64,000 nucleotides of DNA from Undibacterium sp. CCC3.4 (GTDB lineage: Bacteria > Pseudomonadota > Gammaproteobacteria > Burkholderiales > Burkholderiaceae_D): assembly GCF_034347425.1 (NCBI RefSeq), contig NZ_CP133779.1, positions 682,001 through 746,000 on the forward strand. The letters are read 5' to 3'. The position numbers and the translations under genes were made by a program. Below, one piece after another: positions 35,572-45,864 of this stretch; position 1 is the stretch's first letter, and each line of letters begins with the position of its first letter. The notes under the pieces are model-generated. The model did no database searches, was not told where the DNA came from, and worked only from the letters and a program-made list of their open reading frames with translations.

Positions 35572-36602
35572 TGCATGCATCCGGCAATCTTTATTTTCTC
35601 TTCAGTTTGCGCCAGCAATTGTACGCAATCGAAGCGCTGCGCGTGTCCATGACATTCAGCTTACCAGCCATGGAAAGCTTGCTCAATGCCCCCCCTTACG
35701 TTGCCGGCGTGATCAATCTGCGCGGCACGATTCTTCCGCTGTTCGATCTGCAATTATTACTCGGTGGCCATGCCCAGGCGCGCAGTCTCAATGATGCCGT
35801 GGTGGTACTGGAACATGCCAGCGGTAGCATCGGCATCATCGTCAATGAAGTCTCCGATGTGATCCTCATCGATAGTGCCGATATCGATGAGCCGCCGCAA
35901 TGGGAAGCCGCGCGTCAGTCTCACCCTGGTTTGGTCGCTGGCATGGCGCGTGTGGGTCTGCGCATCATCAGCCTGCTCGATGCGGATTTATTACTGCAAT
36001 TACGCGCTGGAGCAACTGCATGGATGCCCACTCACGATACGCCCATCACACAGGCCGAGATCAGCCCCGCTGCGACGGATTTCGACGCCGTCGGCTTACG
36101 CTTGCTACAACAACGGGCGGCAGAACTGATTGCTGGCGAGAACACGGATTCGAGCCTGCCGCGACGCCAGTTCGCCGCCGTGTTTCTCGGTCGCGAATAT
36201 TTCGGACTCGAGATTGCTTACATCACCGAATTTACCCGAAGTAAAAATTTGGTACCGCTGCCGAATTGCCCGCCGCATGTGCTGGGCAATATGAATTTAC
36301 GCGGCAATATTCTGACGGTGATTGATATCCGCAGCAGCCTGTGCATGCCGACCGCACAGTTTGAACGCAATGCCAAAATCGTCGTCTGCGTGGTCGATGC
36401 GATCACCGTCGGCATCGCGGTCGATGAGGTGGACGATATCGTTGCGATCAATAACGAGGACGTCGTCGATGCACCGGCTTCGGCGCATCCGGAAGCACTC
36501 GCTTATTTCATCGGCACGATCGAGTATCGCAACAAGGCTATGAGCCTGCTCAACTTGCCGGCTTTATTGAGTAGTAACACGCTGGTGGTCGATCAGACCT
36601 GA
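35571..36602 (+). CDS. tandem CheW-CheW coupling protein
   Basis: 343 residues. The first CheW domain (about 5-145) carries VAGVINLRGTILPLFDLQ; the second (about 195-335) carries VLGNMNLRGNILTVIDIR. Each has the conserved NLRG strand. CheW bridges receptors to CheA. Wsp systems use two separate CheW proteins, WspB and WspD; here both are in one chain, joined by a linker of about 45 residues. Overlaps the methyltransferase stop by one base, which suggests coupled translation. Confidence 0.9.
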   Translation: MHASGNLYFLFSLRQQLYAIEALRVSMTFSLPAMESLLNAPPYVAGVINLRGTILPLFDLQLLLGGHAQARSLNDAVVVLEHASGSIGIIVNEVSDVILIDSADIDEPPQWEAARQSHPGLVAGMARVGLRIISLLDADLLLQLRAGATAWMPTHDTPITQAEISPAATDFDAVGLRLLQQRAAELIAGENTDSSLPRRQFAAVFLGREYFGLEIAYITEFTRSKNLVPLPNCPPHVLGNMNLRGNILTVIDIRSSLCMPTAQFERNAKIVVCVVDAITVGIAVDEVDDIVAINNEDVVDAPASAHPEALAYFIGTIEYRNKAMSLLNLPALLSSNTLVVDQT

Positions 36603-36647
36603 AGGCGGACGGTTTTCAGTATTGCTGCACCTCTCTGGGAGTCTGTG

Positions 36648-38117
36648 ATGAATTTTAATACCATGAAAATGTCGACCCGCATCACCTTGGGTTTTGCGAT
36701 CATGTTGTTGATGACTGCCGCCATCGGTGCCGTCAGTTTGATCAGTCTCAATGATCTCAAGGGCAGCTTGGTCAACATCAGTGAAGATCAAGTACCGCGT
36801 ATCGTCTTTGCCGCAGAATTGGAAACGAGTGTCTTGCAAAGCGCGCGTCATACGCGCAATATGCTCATCCTCAGCGACAGCGATGCCATCAACGAAGAGT
36901 TGAAATCGCTCGACACGCAGATACAACGACGCAGCGAAATGCTCAAAAGTTTAGACGTGGAATTGGAAGCAAACAGCCCCGACCGCGTCTTATTCAAGAG
37001 CATCGTCGATGCCAGTAATGCCTATCTGGAACCGGAAGCGACATATGCAAAGCAGATACGTGCCAAAGATTTTGTCAAAGCAAAAAAAACCTTGCTCGAT
37101 GACACGCGGCCACGGCAATTGGTTTACATCAAGAGCATAGAAAAGTTTTTTCAATTCGAAAAAGAAGCGATCTCGCAAGCCGTCAAAGCCTCGGTCGACA
37201 CCCATACCGCGGTACATCACTTGATCATCATCGTCAGCGTCAGCGCCGCCCTTATCGGTTTGCTCACCGCCTTCGTCTTGATACGCAGCGTGGCGCGCAG
37301 CATGGGCATCGGGATTGCGGCGGCAGCCACGAGTTCCTCACAGATTGCTGCCACCATCATCGAGCATGAGCGTACTGCCAGCCAACAAGCGGCGATGACG
37401 AATGAAATCACCACCACACTTGAGCAACTGGCGGTCTCGTCGCGCCAATCGACCGAGCAATCGGGCAGCGCCGCCGAAATGGCAAAAAATGCCAGCACCA
37501 TGACCAAGGATGGCAATGATGCGGTACGTCAAGTAGTGGAAGCGATGAATGGCCTCAAACTTAAAGTCAGCGCCATCGCCGAACAAATTTTATCGCTGTC
37601 GGAACAGACCGGACAAATCGGCAGCATCACCGAATTGCTCAAGGATTTATCGAATCAGATCAATATGTTAGCGCTCAATGCTGCCGTCGAAGCGGCGCGT
37701 GCCGGCGAACACGGCAAAGGCTTTTCCGTCGTCGCCACCGAAGTGCGCAAGCTCTCGGTGGAGAGTAAAAAATCGGCCGAGCAAGCCAAGGCCATCGTCG
37801 CCGGCATACAAAAAGCCTCGGACACCACCATCATGCGCACTGAGGAAGGCTCGCGCAATATTGAAGCGGTGATGAGCATCGTCATGCAAGTCAATGACTT
37901 GTTCGAATCGATTTCCAACATCAGCAACCTGGTATTCCAAAGCTCACAGCAAAGTGCGCTCAATGCCCGCCAACAAACAGTGGCGATTGCCGAAGTAGTC
38001 AGCGCCGCCAATACCATGAACGCCGGGGCGCGCGAAACTGCACTGGGTTTGAGTCAGACCAAGATGGCGATCGAGAATTTGGAAGCTACCAATCAACAAT
38101 TGAAAAAAATTATTTGA
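36648..38117 (+). CDS. methyl-accepting chemotaxis receptor without a recognisable HAMP
   Basis: 489 residues from the ATG at 36648, with GGGAG six bases upstream. One membrane helix is at about 11-33. A periplasmic helical sensor (about 34-187) of four-helix-bundle MCP type follows, then a second helix at about 190-212. The region after it goes almost directly into the cytoplasmic coiled coil with no recognisable HAMP. The signalling hairpin is clear ([20 protein letters not shown]). The ligand is unknown. It sits between the CheW pair and CheA in one operon. Confidence 0.9.
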   Translation: MNFNTMKMSTRITLGFAIMLLMTAAIGAVSLISLNDLKGSLVNISEDQVPRIVFAAELETSVLQSARHTRNMLILSDSDAINEELKSLDTQIQRRSEMLKSLDVELEANSPDRVLFKSIVDASNAYLEPEATYAKQIRAKDFVKAKKTLLDDTRPRQLVYIKSIEKFFQFEKEAISQAVKASVDTHTAVHHLIIIVSVSAALIGLLTAFVLIRSVARSMGIGIAAAATSSSQIAATIIEHERTASQQAAMTNEITTTLEQLAVSSRQSTEQSGSAAEMAKNASTMTKDGNDAVRQVVEAMNGLKLKVSAIAEQILSLSEQTGQIGSITELLKDLSNQINMLALNAAVEAARAGEHGKGFSVVATEVRKLSVESKKSAEQAKAIVAGIQKASDTTIMRTEEGSRNIEAVMSIVMQVNDLFESISNISNLVFQSSQQSALNARQQTVAIAEVVSAANTMNAGARETALGLSQTKMAIENLEATNQQLKKII

Positions 38118-38151
38118 CTGCGCATAGCAAAGCGTAGCGATGGGAGTAGTC

Positions 38152-40383
38152 ATGATAGCTGATGGCGAGATGCGCGATCTGTTTCGCATCGAGAGCGGGG
38201 AACATTTACAGGCGATCGAAAGCGGTTTGCTGCGCATGGAAAAAAATCCTGCCGATAGTGCACTGCTGGAAGAATTGTTTCGGGAAGCGCATAGCCTCAA
38301 AGGAGCGGCACGCATGCTTGACCTGCTCGACATCGAGCGGATTTTCCATCGCTTCGAAGATATTCTCGGCCATGCGCGCAGCGGTACGCAAGACTTGAGC
38401 AGCATGCTGATCGACCGTATGTATCAGTCGCTCGAGGCGATACGGCGCTTGGTCGATGAGGCCGTCGGCGGCGTCGCGGCCGAAGTCGATGTCAACGCGA
38501 TTGTCGAGTCGCTCAAGCCGCTTGCCAGCAGCGCGACTGCGGCCAGCGCGCCCGGCAGCACGCCCTCACACAGCACGGTCACCCAGGCCGAGGCCAGCGT
38601 CGAAGTGGCACCGACCCAGATCGATGAGTTGTTCAACGTCAGCAGCGCCATCCTCAATGAAAAGGCCAGCGCCGGGCAGTTCGTGATCGAGACTATCCGC
38701 GTAGAAACCCGCAAACTCGATACCTTGATGACGCATGCCGGCGAACTGACGGTAGCTAAAGTGCGCATCGCACAACGCCATCGCGAACTCGAAGAATTGC
38801 AAACCCTATGGGAACAGCTGGGCTTGCAAATGCGCAGAATGGCCTTCGATAATCCAGCCTTGGCGCTGTTATCGATGCAATTTACCGCATCAGTCGAGCA
38901 TCTCGTCAATGCCGCGGCGGAAGACAGTACGCGCCTTAACTTCGTCGCCGGCGAGCTAGAAGATGGCATTCGGGCAGCGCGCTTGCTGCCCTTGTCGACG
39001 ATATTTTCGCTGTTTCAAACCATGCTCAGGAAGCTGGCACGGGAATGCAAAAAGGAAGTCACCCTCAGCATCGAGGGGGGGGAAATCGCGGCGGACAAGC
39101 GCATCCTCGAAGAGATCAAAGACCCGCTCATGCATATTCTGAGAAACGCGGTCGATCATGGCATCGAATCGCCCGAGCAGCGCAGTGCTGCTGGCAAACC
39201 GCCGTGCGGGCGAATACAGTTACGGGCGCAACAATTGTCATCCACCATACGCATCGATATCGAAGACGATGGCGGCGGTCTTGATCTGGCAGCGATTCGT
39301 CGTTCAGCCTTGAAAAAAAATCTGATGCCGGCGTCGGAAATCGCCGCCCTCGCGGATGAGCAAGTGATGAATTTAATTTTCATGCCGGGTTTTTCTACCA
39401 GTAATTTTATTTCTGATGTATCCGGCCGCGGCGTCGGCATGGATGTGGTGCGCGCCAACGTCGTGCGCCTCAAAGGCACGGTGACGGTGGCCTCGGTGCC
39501 TGGCGTATCGTGTCGCATCAGCATAGACTTGCCCTTGACGCTGGCCACTTCGCGCGTGCTGATCATCGTCGATCAAGCGGTCAAGTATGCGATTCCGGTC
39601 GAGTATGTCGAAAAATCCTGTCATATCGGACCCGAGCAATTGTTTACCATCGATGGACAACAAGTGCTGATGTTTGATGACGTCGCCATCGCCGCGGCAC
39701 GTTTGAAAAATTTACTGCAATTTCATCGCGCCGATTTCCTGCCGCCAGCCGCCAACCAGCCGGCGCGCTTGGCGGATGCCCATGCACCCTGCATTATTTT
39801 GCAGGTCGATGGCGAGCGCATCGGCCTGATCGTCGACGAATTATTGGATGAACAGGAAATTGTCCTGAAATCGCAAAGCATGTTACTGCGAAAAATTAAT
39901 GATTTATCCGGCGTCACCATACTCGGCAGCGGTGAGGTGTGCATGGTCTTGCATCCGCCTGATTTTCTGGCGCAATTACAGCAATTCTCTTCGCAAGACA
40001 GTAATGCCGCTGTCGCTGCACCGTCCCTGATCTTACTGGCCGAAGATAGCCTCAGTACGCGCGCACAACTCAAGCGCATACTCGAAGCCGGTGGCTATCA
40101 GGTGGTGCTGGCGATCGATGGACTTGACGCTTACGGTAAGCTGGAAAATCAAGCCTTCCGAGCGGTGGTCAGCGATATCAATATGCCCAATATGGATGGA
40201 CTGATGTTGACGCAAAAAATTCGTGCCGACAAACGCTTTGCCGAGTTGCCTGTCATTTTAGTCACCATGCAAGCCAGCGCAGCCGATCAAAAGCGCGGCA
40301 TGGATGCCGGTGCCAATGCCTATATTTCCAAGGCGACGTTTGAACAAAGTCTGCTGCTCGATACCTTACACCGACTGATTTGA
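38152..40383 (+). CDS. CheA-type histidine kinase with C-terminal receiver (WspE-like)
   Basis: 743 residues. The start at 38152 is chosen over the ATG at 38140 because GGGAG (38142-38146) lies inside that extension, five bases before the second ATG. Domains: HPt with phospho-acceptor H47 in AHSLKGAAR, dimerisation domain, HATPase (HILRNAVDHGIESPEQR, DDGGGLDLAAI, GRGVGMDVVR), CheW-like domain, and a receiver with acceptor D675 (VSDINMP). CheA-REC fusions are typical of Wsp and Frz-like systems. It would phosphorylate CheB and a downstream response regulator. Confidence 0.93.
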   Translation: MIADGEMRDLFRIESGEHLQAIESGLLRMEKNPADSALLEELFREAHSLKGAARMLDLLDIERIFHRFEDILGHARSGTQDLSSMLIDRMYQSLEAIRRLVDEAVGGVAAEVDVNAIVESLKPLASSATAASAPGSTPSHSTVTQAEASVEVAPTQIDELFNVSSAILNEKASAGQFVIETIRVETRKLDTLMTHAGELTVAKVRIAQRHRELEELQTLWEQLGLQMRRMAFDNPALALLSMQFTASVEHLVNAAAEDSTRLNFVAGELEDGIRAARLLPLSTIFSLFQTMLRKLARECKKEVTLSIEGGEIAADKRILEEIKDPLMHILRNAVDHGIESPEQRSAAGKPPCGRIQLRAQQLSSTIRIDIEDDGGGLDLAAIRRSALKKNLMPASEIAALADEQVMNLIFMPGFSTSNFISDVSGRGVGMDVVRANVVRLKGTVTVASVPGVSCRISIDLPLTLATSRVLIIVDQAVKYAIPVEYVEKSCHIGPEQLFTIDGQQVLMFDDVAIAAARLKNLLQFHRADFLPPAANQPARLADAHAPCIILQVDGERIGLIVDELLDEQEIVLKSQSMLLRKINDLSGVTILGSGEVCMVLHPPDFLAQLQQFSSQDSNAAVAAPSLILLAEDSLSTRAQLKRILEAGGYQVVLAIDGLDAYGKLENQAFRAVVSDINMPNMDGLMLTQKIRADKRFAELPVILVTMQASAADQKRGMDAGANAYISKATFEQSLLLDTLHRLI

Positions 40384-40390
40384 GATAAGT

Positions 40391-41440
40391 GTGAAAAAAA
40401 TTCGCGTGTTACTGGCCGATGATACGCCCCTGGCATTGAACAATTTTCAGTGCCTGATGAGCGATGTCAGCGATATCGAATTCCTCGCCTGCGCCTGCGA
40501 CAGCGCACAGGCGCTTGAGCTCATTGCGCGCCACGAACCCGATGTGCTGTGCGCTGATTATCTGCTCGCCAGCCGCGATGGCCAAGGGTTGCTGCGAAAA
40601 ATTATGTTGCGCCACCCATTGCCGATACTGGTAGCGCGCAGCAGTGCGCAGCTCGACGGCGAACAGATGCGCGCATTGTTGGCCGCCGGCGCGCTCGATT
40701 GTGTCGGCAAACCTCAGTGGCAATTCACCGACGAGCAACAGCATGCCAAGCAGGAATTCATCAGTAAAATCCGCATCATCGCCGGCGTCCATGTATTTCG
40801 TAAGAGTCCGCGCTCGATTGCTGCTGCGCCGGCAGCACTGCCAGTCAGCAGTGGCCTGGCCTACCGCCTGCTGGTGATCGGTGCCTCCACTGGCGGACCG
40901 GAAGCGCTGGCCGCCGTACTCAAGCAATTACCGGCCGATTTTCCCCTGCCCATCGTCTGCGTGCAGCATATCAGCGATGGTTTTTTACATAGCTTCATGG
41001 TCTGGTTGAGTGAAAAATCGGGCTTCCGCTGCAGCGCTGCGCAAGACGGTGCGCGGCCGACCAATAAACAAGTTTATTTTCCGCAAGAAAAACGACAACT
41101 CGAATTCGACGCCGCCGGTCGCTTCCTCATTGGCAGCGGCCATGCCCGCGATGGCCACTGCCCATCTGTCAGCAGCAGCATGCAATCGGCGGCTGAGCGC
41201 TATGGTGCCAGCGTCATCGCCGTCCTGCTGACTGGTATGGGCAACGACGGTGCCGCTGGCATGCTGGCCGTACGCCAAGCTGGCGGCATGACGATTGCCC
41301 AAGATGCCGCCAGCAGCGTGGTATTCGGCATGCCGGCGCAGGCGATTGAACTTGGGGCGGCAAAAATGATTCTGCCACTCAGGGACATCGCTGCCCAACT
41401 GATAAGCTTATGCAGGAGTCCTGTCCATGACCTCACTTGA
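40391..41440 (+). CDS. CheB-type methylesterase with degenerate receiver (WspF-like)
   Basis: 349 residues from a GTG at 40391. The catalytic domain has the complete triad S166 ([10 protein letters not shown]), H193 (VQHISDGF) and D286 ([10 protein letters not shown]). The receiver keeps the acidic pair (LADD), D56 and K107, but R83 stands where a Thr or Ser is normal, and the MPxMDG segment after the aspartate reads ASRDG. Phosphorylation may therefore not switch it normally. It removes receptor methyl groups. It overlaps the hybrid kinase gene by 14 bases. Confidence 0.9.
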   Translation: MKKIRVLLADDTPLALNNFQCLMSDVSDIEFLACACDSAQALELIARHEPDVLCADYLLASRDGQGLLRKIMLRHPLPILVARSSAQLDGEQMRALLAAGALDCVGKPQWQFTDEQQHAKQEFISKIRIIAGVHVFRKSPRSIAAAPAALPVSSGLAYRLLVIGASTGGPEALAAVLKQLPADFPLPIVCVQHISDGFLHSFMVWLSEKSGFRCSAAQDGARPTNKQVYFPQEKRQLEFDAAGRFLIGSGHARDGHCPSVSSSMQSAAERYGASVIAVLLTGMGNDGAAGMLAVRQAGGMTIAQDAASSVVFGMPAQAIELGAAKMILPLRDIAAQLISLCRSPVHDLT

Positions 41441-44162
41441 ATCCGGCACTGCGGGTGCCACGGTATTAATCGTCGAAGACAGTAATATTCAGGCGATCAT
41501 GCTCAAACGCGTACTGCTCGCGGCCGGCTACCAAGTGCTGTTGGCAAAAGACGGCAGCGAAGGCTTGGCCATGGCGCAGCGGGAAAACCCAGCCATCGTC
41601 ATCAGCGATATCAATATGCCGGGTATGAACGGCTTTGAATTGTGCAGCGCCCTTAAAAGCGCACCGCAGTTACAAGATATTCCGGTGATCTTACTGACCT
41701 CGCTGACCGAAAACAGTGACGTCATCAAAGGCCTGGCCTGTCGGGCCGATAATTTCCTCACCAAACCGTATGACACCGAAGATTTACTGTCACGTATCAA
41801 ATACATGCTCTTGAGTCGGCACTTGGCCACGCCCGCGCAAAGTGCCGAGGGGGTGCCGGTATTTTTTTGTGGCGAACCGCATTTCATTCGTTGCGAGCCA
41901 CAAGCCATGCTCAGTCTGCTGCTCTCGGTCTACGAGACAGCGGTAGGAAATAATCGAAAATTATTAGCCATGCAAGAAACGATACGGCTGGCCAATGAAG
42001 GTCTGGAACAGCGCATCGCCGTGCGTACCAGCGAATTATCGGCGGAAGTGGCCAAGCATAAAGAGACCGAATTGAAAATCGTCACGCTCAACCGTGAGCT
42101 AGAAATGCGCGTGGCCGAACGCACCGCGCAGCTGCAATTGAGTTATGCAGATCTGGAACAGGCACGCGATGCGGCGGAACAGGCGACCCTGGCCAAAAGC
42201 GACTTTCTCGCTTCCATGAGCCACGAAATTCGCACGCCGATGAACGCCATCATCGGCCTCTCCCACCTGGCACAGAAAACCGAGTTAAGCCCGAAGCAAA
42301 AGGATTATCTCAATAAAATTCAAGGTGCGGGCAAACACTTACTCGGCATCATCAACGACATTCTCGACTTTTCCAAAATTGAAGCCGGCAAGCTCGATAT
42401 CGAAAAGATCGATTTCATGCTCGAAAAAGTACTCGACAATGTCGCCAACCTGATCAATGAAAAAGCCGCCACCAAAGGTTTGGAATTGGTATTTGATATC
42501 GACCAAGCGGTACCACAGCATTTGCTGGGCGACCCGACCAGGTTGGCGCAAGCGCTGATTAATTATGCCAACAATGCCGTCAAGTTCACCGATGCCGGCG
42601 TCATCAAGGTCATTATTCGCGTGCGCGAACACAGCGCCGAACAAGTACTGCTGCATTTTGCCGTGCAAGATACCGGGATTGGTTTGAGCCCACAGCAAAT
42701 CAGTAAATTATTCAATTCTTTCCAACAAGCCGATAGCGGCACCACGCGCAAATACGGCGGTACCGGCTTGGGCTTGGTGATTGTTAAAAAACTGGCGCAA
42801 CTGATGGATGGCGATGCCGGTGTCGAAAGCACGCAGGGGGTCGGCAGCACCTTTTGGTTTTCGGCGCGCCTGGGGATTGCCGCGCACGCTGATACGCACT
42901 TCAAGCCACAGCCGATTTTACAGGGGCGACGCATGTTGATCGTCGATGATGTCGAAAGCGCGCGCGAGGTGATGCAAGATTTACTCGAAACCATGTCATT
43001 CCAGACCGAGGCGGTGCATTCGGGCGCGGCGGCGCTGCACTCATTGCGCCAGCAACAGGCGCAAGGAAAAGTGCCGGATGTGATTTTCATCGATTGGAAA
43101 ATGCCGGAAATGGATGGTTTGATGGCAGCCCAACAGATCCTCGCCATGGGCCTGCTGCCGCCACCGAAAATCATTATGGTGACGGCCTATGACGGCAGCG
43201 AACTGCAAGCCGAAGCACAAAGCATAGGCATCGAGCAGATCCTCATCAAACCGGTGCAAGCATCGCAACTGTTTAATGTCGTGCTCAAAGTGCTCAGCGA
43301 TCAGACTGGCAGTGCGCCAGCGCAGACCGGCGTACAGAGTGAAGAAATGACCACGCTGCGCGGTAAACGCATTCTGCTGGTGGAGGACAATGAACTCAAC
43401 CAGCAAATCGCATGTGAAATGCTGGAGTCTGAAGGTCTGCACGTGGCCGTGGCAGAAAACGGCGCGGTCGGCGTGCGCATGGCATTAGCAGGTGAGTACG
43501 ATCTGATACTAATGGATATGCAAATGCCGGTGATGGATGGGGTCAGCGCCGCGCGCGCGATTCGTCAGCAAGAAACGCGGCCACGCACACCGATTCTGGC
43601 CATGACCGCGAATGCCATGCAAAGCGATCGCGATGCCTGCCAGGCAGCCGGCATGGATGATTTCATCAGCAAGCCGATCGATCCCGATTTACTCTGGCGC
43701 AGTTTGCTGCAATGGTTACCGACGTACGCGCCAAGCGCTGTCAGCGTTGCAGCCAGCACCACTCCGCGGCACGACAGCGCCGGACTGCCGCTGCATATCA
43801 GCGGGCTCAATATTGAAAAAGGCTTACGTCTGTGCATGGGCAAGCCGGTATTTTATCGCTCCATCCTGCGCAAATATTTCGAGTCACAAAAAACTACCGC
43901 CGCCGACATCATGAGCGCCTGGCAAGATAAAAACATCGACACCGCTGTACGGCTTGCGCATACCCTCAACAGCACCTCCAGTTACGCCGGTGCCGAAGCG
44001 GTACAGCCGCTGGCCGCCGCGCTTGAACTGGCGTTCAAAAGCGCGGCTAGCGAAGATCAAATCACGCCCTTGCTAGCGCAATTGACCGCGCAACTGACGC
44101 CACTGATGGCCCAGCTCGAACAAGAATTTCAAGCGGAGCTCACACCCCGGCCAGTTTCCTGA
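41427..44162 (+). CDS. hybrid histidine kinase REC-HK-REC-REC-HPt
   Basis: 911 residues; AGGAG precedes the ATG. An N-terminal receiver ([12 protein letters not shown]) is followed by a coiled coil, HisKA with H266 in SHEIRTPMN, and HATPase with NAVKFT, DTGIGLS and GGTGLGLVI. Two more receivers follow ([23 protein letters not shown]), then a C-terminal HPt with H845 in AHTLNSTSS. There are no membrane helices, so the signal must be cytoplasmic or come through the first receiver. Its place between cheB and the HD-GYP gene suggests a relay from CheA into this kinase and on to the HD-GYP receiver. Confidence 0.92.
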   Translation: MTSLESGTAGATVLIVEDSNIQAIMLKRVLLAAGYQVLLAKDGSEGLAMAQRENPAIVISDINMPGMNGFELCSALKSAPQLQDIPVILLTSLTENSDVIKGLACRADNFLTKPYDTEDLLSRIKYMLLSRHLATPAQSAEGVPVFFCGEPHFIRCEPQAMLSLLLSVYETAVGNNRKLLAMQETIRLANEGLEQRIAVRTSELSAEVAKHKETELKIVTLNRELEMRVAERTAQLQLSYADLEQARDAAEQATLAKSDFLASMSHEIRTPMNAIIGLSHLAQKTELSPKQKDYLNKIQGAGKHLLGIINDILDFSKIEAGKLDIEKIDFMLEKVLDNVANLINEKAATKGLELVFDIDQAVPQHLLGDPTRLAQALINYANNAVKFTDAGVIKVIIRVREHSAEQVLLHFAVQDTGIGLSPQQISKLFNSFQQADSGTTRKYGGTGLGLVIVKKLAQLMDGDAGVESTQGVGSTFWFSARLGIAAHADTHFKPQPILQGRRMLIVDDVESAREVMQDLLETMSFQTEAVHSGAAALHSLRQQQAQGKVPDVIFIDWKMPEMDGLMAAQQILAMGLLPPPKIIMVTAYDGSELQAEAQSIGIEQILIKPVQASQLFNVVLKVLSDQTGSAPAQTGVQSEEMTTLRGKRILLVEDNELNQQIACEMLESEGLHVAVAENGAVGVRMALAGEYDLILMDMQMPVMDGVSAARAIRQQETRPRTPILAMTANAMQSDRDACQAAGMDDFISKPIDPDLLWRSLLQWLPTYAPSAVSVAASTTPRHDSAGLPLHISGLNIEKGLRLCMGKPVFYRSILRKYFESQKTTAADIMSAWQDKNIDTAVRLAHTLNSTSSYAGAEAVQPLAAALELAFKSAASEDQITPLLAQLTAQLTPLMAQLEQEFQAELTPRPVS

Positions 44163-44190
44163 CCGACCCATTTCACCGAGAGAGGCAGCT

Positions 44191-45255
44191 ATGCTGAACC
44201 AACAAACAGTATTGGTCGTTGACGACACCGAGATCAATCTCGTCATGATGGAAATGGTGTTGTGCGACAATTACCGCGTGACGCTGGCCAACAGCGGTGA
44301 AGCGGCACTGGCGGCGGCCAAAGCGGATCCGCCCGATATCATTCTGCTCGACATCGTGATGCCGGGCATGGATGGCTATACGGTATGCGAAGAACTCAAG
44401 AAAGATTTACGGTTAGCGAAGATTCCAGTGATTTTTGTTACCACCATGAGCGAGGTGGAAGATGAAACCAAGGGCTTCGATGCCGGCGGCGTCGATTACA
44501 TCACCAAACCTATCAGTCCGGCACTGGTACTGGCGCGCCTCAAGACCCATCTGACCATGTATGACCAACAGCGCGAACTCGAAGTACAGGTGGGGCAGCG
44601 CACGATAGAACTCGAAGCGACTAAAAAACTGATCGTGCGCCGCTTGGCACGCGCGTCCGAATTCAAAGACGATTACACCGGCAACCATATCATTCGCATG
44701 AGCCATTACTCACGCTGCATAGCTCTGGAATACGGGCTCGATGCCGCCACTGCCGAATTGCTGATGGATGCCGCGCCGATGCATGATGTCGGCAAGATCG
44801 GCATTCCCGATGCCATCATGCACAAACCGGGCAAGCTCGACGAAGAAGAGTGGAAAGTCATGCGCCGCCATCCTGAAATGGGTGCGGAAATTCTCGGTGA
44901 AGCGATTAACCCGCTGCTATCGGCGGCACGCAGCGTAGCCCTGACCCACCACGAAAAATGGGATGGCAGCGGCTATCCGCGGCAACTCAAGGGTGAGGCC
45001 ATTCCGCTGTTCGGCCGCATCGTCGCCATGGCCGATGTGTTCGATGCCTTAACCAGCAAACGCCCGTACAAGGAAGGCTGGAGCGTGGAAATGGCGCTGG
45101 AAGAAATCAAAAAGGGGGCTGGCAGCCATTTCGATCCGCAACTGATCGCGCCGCTAGAACGCGCGCTGCCAGCCATGCTCAAGATTCGCGACATGTATGC
45201 CGATGACAAGGGGCATTTGCTTGATAGTGATATCAGCAAACCGCTGGGAGCCTGA
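44191..45255 (+). CDS. response regulator with HD-GYP domain (c-di-GMP phosphodiesterase)
   Basis: 354 residues; GAGAGG precedes the ATG. The receiver (about 1-120) has the acidic pair VVDD, the acceptor LLDIVMPGMDG and the lysine in ITKP. A short coiled coil links it to the HD-GYP domain (about 150-330): MHDVGKIGIPD with H198-D199, HHEKWDGSGYP with GYP at 261-263, and MADVFDALTSKRPY. RpfG-type HD-GYP proteins hydrolyse c-di-GMP. It is the last gene of the chemosensory operon and the expected output, in the position where Wsp has the cyclase WspR. Confidence 0.93.
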   Translation: MLNQQTVLVVDDTEINLVMMEMVLCDNYRVTLANSGEAALAAAKADPPDIILLDIVMPGMDGYTVCEELKKDLRLAKIPVIFVTTMSEVEDETKGFDAGGVDYITKPISPALVLARLKTHLTMYDQQRELEVQVGQRTIELEATKKLIVRRLARASEFKDDYTGNHIIRMSHYSRCIALEYGLDAATAELLMDAAPMHDVGKIGIPDAIMHKPGKLDEEEWKVMRRHPEMGAEILGEAINPLLSAARSVALTHHEKWDGSGYPRQLKGEAIPLFGRIVAMADVFDALTSKRPYKEGWSVEMALEEIKKGAGSHFDPQLIAPLERALPAMLKIRDMYADDKGHLLDSDISKPLGA

Positions 45256-45387
45256 GCGGCATGGACCACTCAGGTGATTTTGCAGCCGACTCCGTTCTGC
45301 CGCTCAGGTTCCTAGCCTGAGCACGATTGCCGCCAGTGGCATGGCGGGAACATACGGAAATAGCCACGACCAAATCACTACGATGCC

Positions 45388-45693
45388 TTACTTGGCATCG
45401 TGCTTAGGCCGTTCCACCGTCGAGGTCAGCACTTGGGCACTCTGCGCATCGACAACGACATCATATTCTTTGTTGCCATCCCACACCTCGACTTGGTACA
45501 CATCGCCATGGACGCGGTGTTCGAATTCAGCTTCCAAGGCTTTGCCGTTGACATGCTTTTCTGCTATTGAGACCGCCTCGCTCAGGTTGATTTTGGCATT
45601 CGCCAAAGCTTCAATATCGCGCCGATCAGCCGCCTGTGCCAAGCTGCACAGCAGTGTCGCGCTCAAAAGGCCGAGTTTGATTCCGATTTGCAT
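45388..45693 (-). CDS. periplasmic PepSY-domain protein
   Basis: 101 residues from the ATG at 45693; a longer frame to 45759 lacks a signal-peptide start. A signal peptide (MQIGIKLGLLSATLLCSLAQ, then AAD) is followed by a PepSY domain: INLSEAVSIAEKHVNGKALE, YQVEVWDGNKEYDVVVDAQS. PepSY domains occur in protease inhibitors and redox partners. The stop codon sits inside a hairpin, ACGATGCC-GGCATCGT (45380-45401). It converges with the HD-GYP gene. Confidence 0.85.
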   Translation of the reverse strand: MQIGIKLGLLSATLLCSLAQAADRRDIEALANAKINLSEAVSIAEKHVNGKALEAEFEHRVHGDVYQVEVWDGNKEYDVVVDAQSAQVLTSTVERPKHDAK

Positions 45694-45864
45694 GATGTGT
45701 TTTCCTATTGAAAATTTTGCCTTGATTGGCAACAGCAGCTTATCGCTTCGTTCATACAAAATCCTGATCCAATAGTGATAGGAGTATCACCGCACACCAG
45801 CAAACATGCGCGGCCGCAAGGGAAGCGCGGTATACTTGGTTTTGACCCTACCGAGGAAATTACA

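Noticed and set aside
34192..45255. Flagellar chemotaxis (che) operon
   Set aside because: No cheY, cheZ, cheD or motor genes; the CheR-TPR and CheA-REC forms and the HD-GYP output point to a non-flagellar system.
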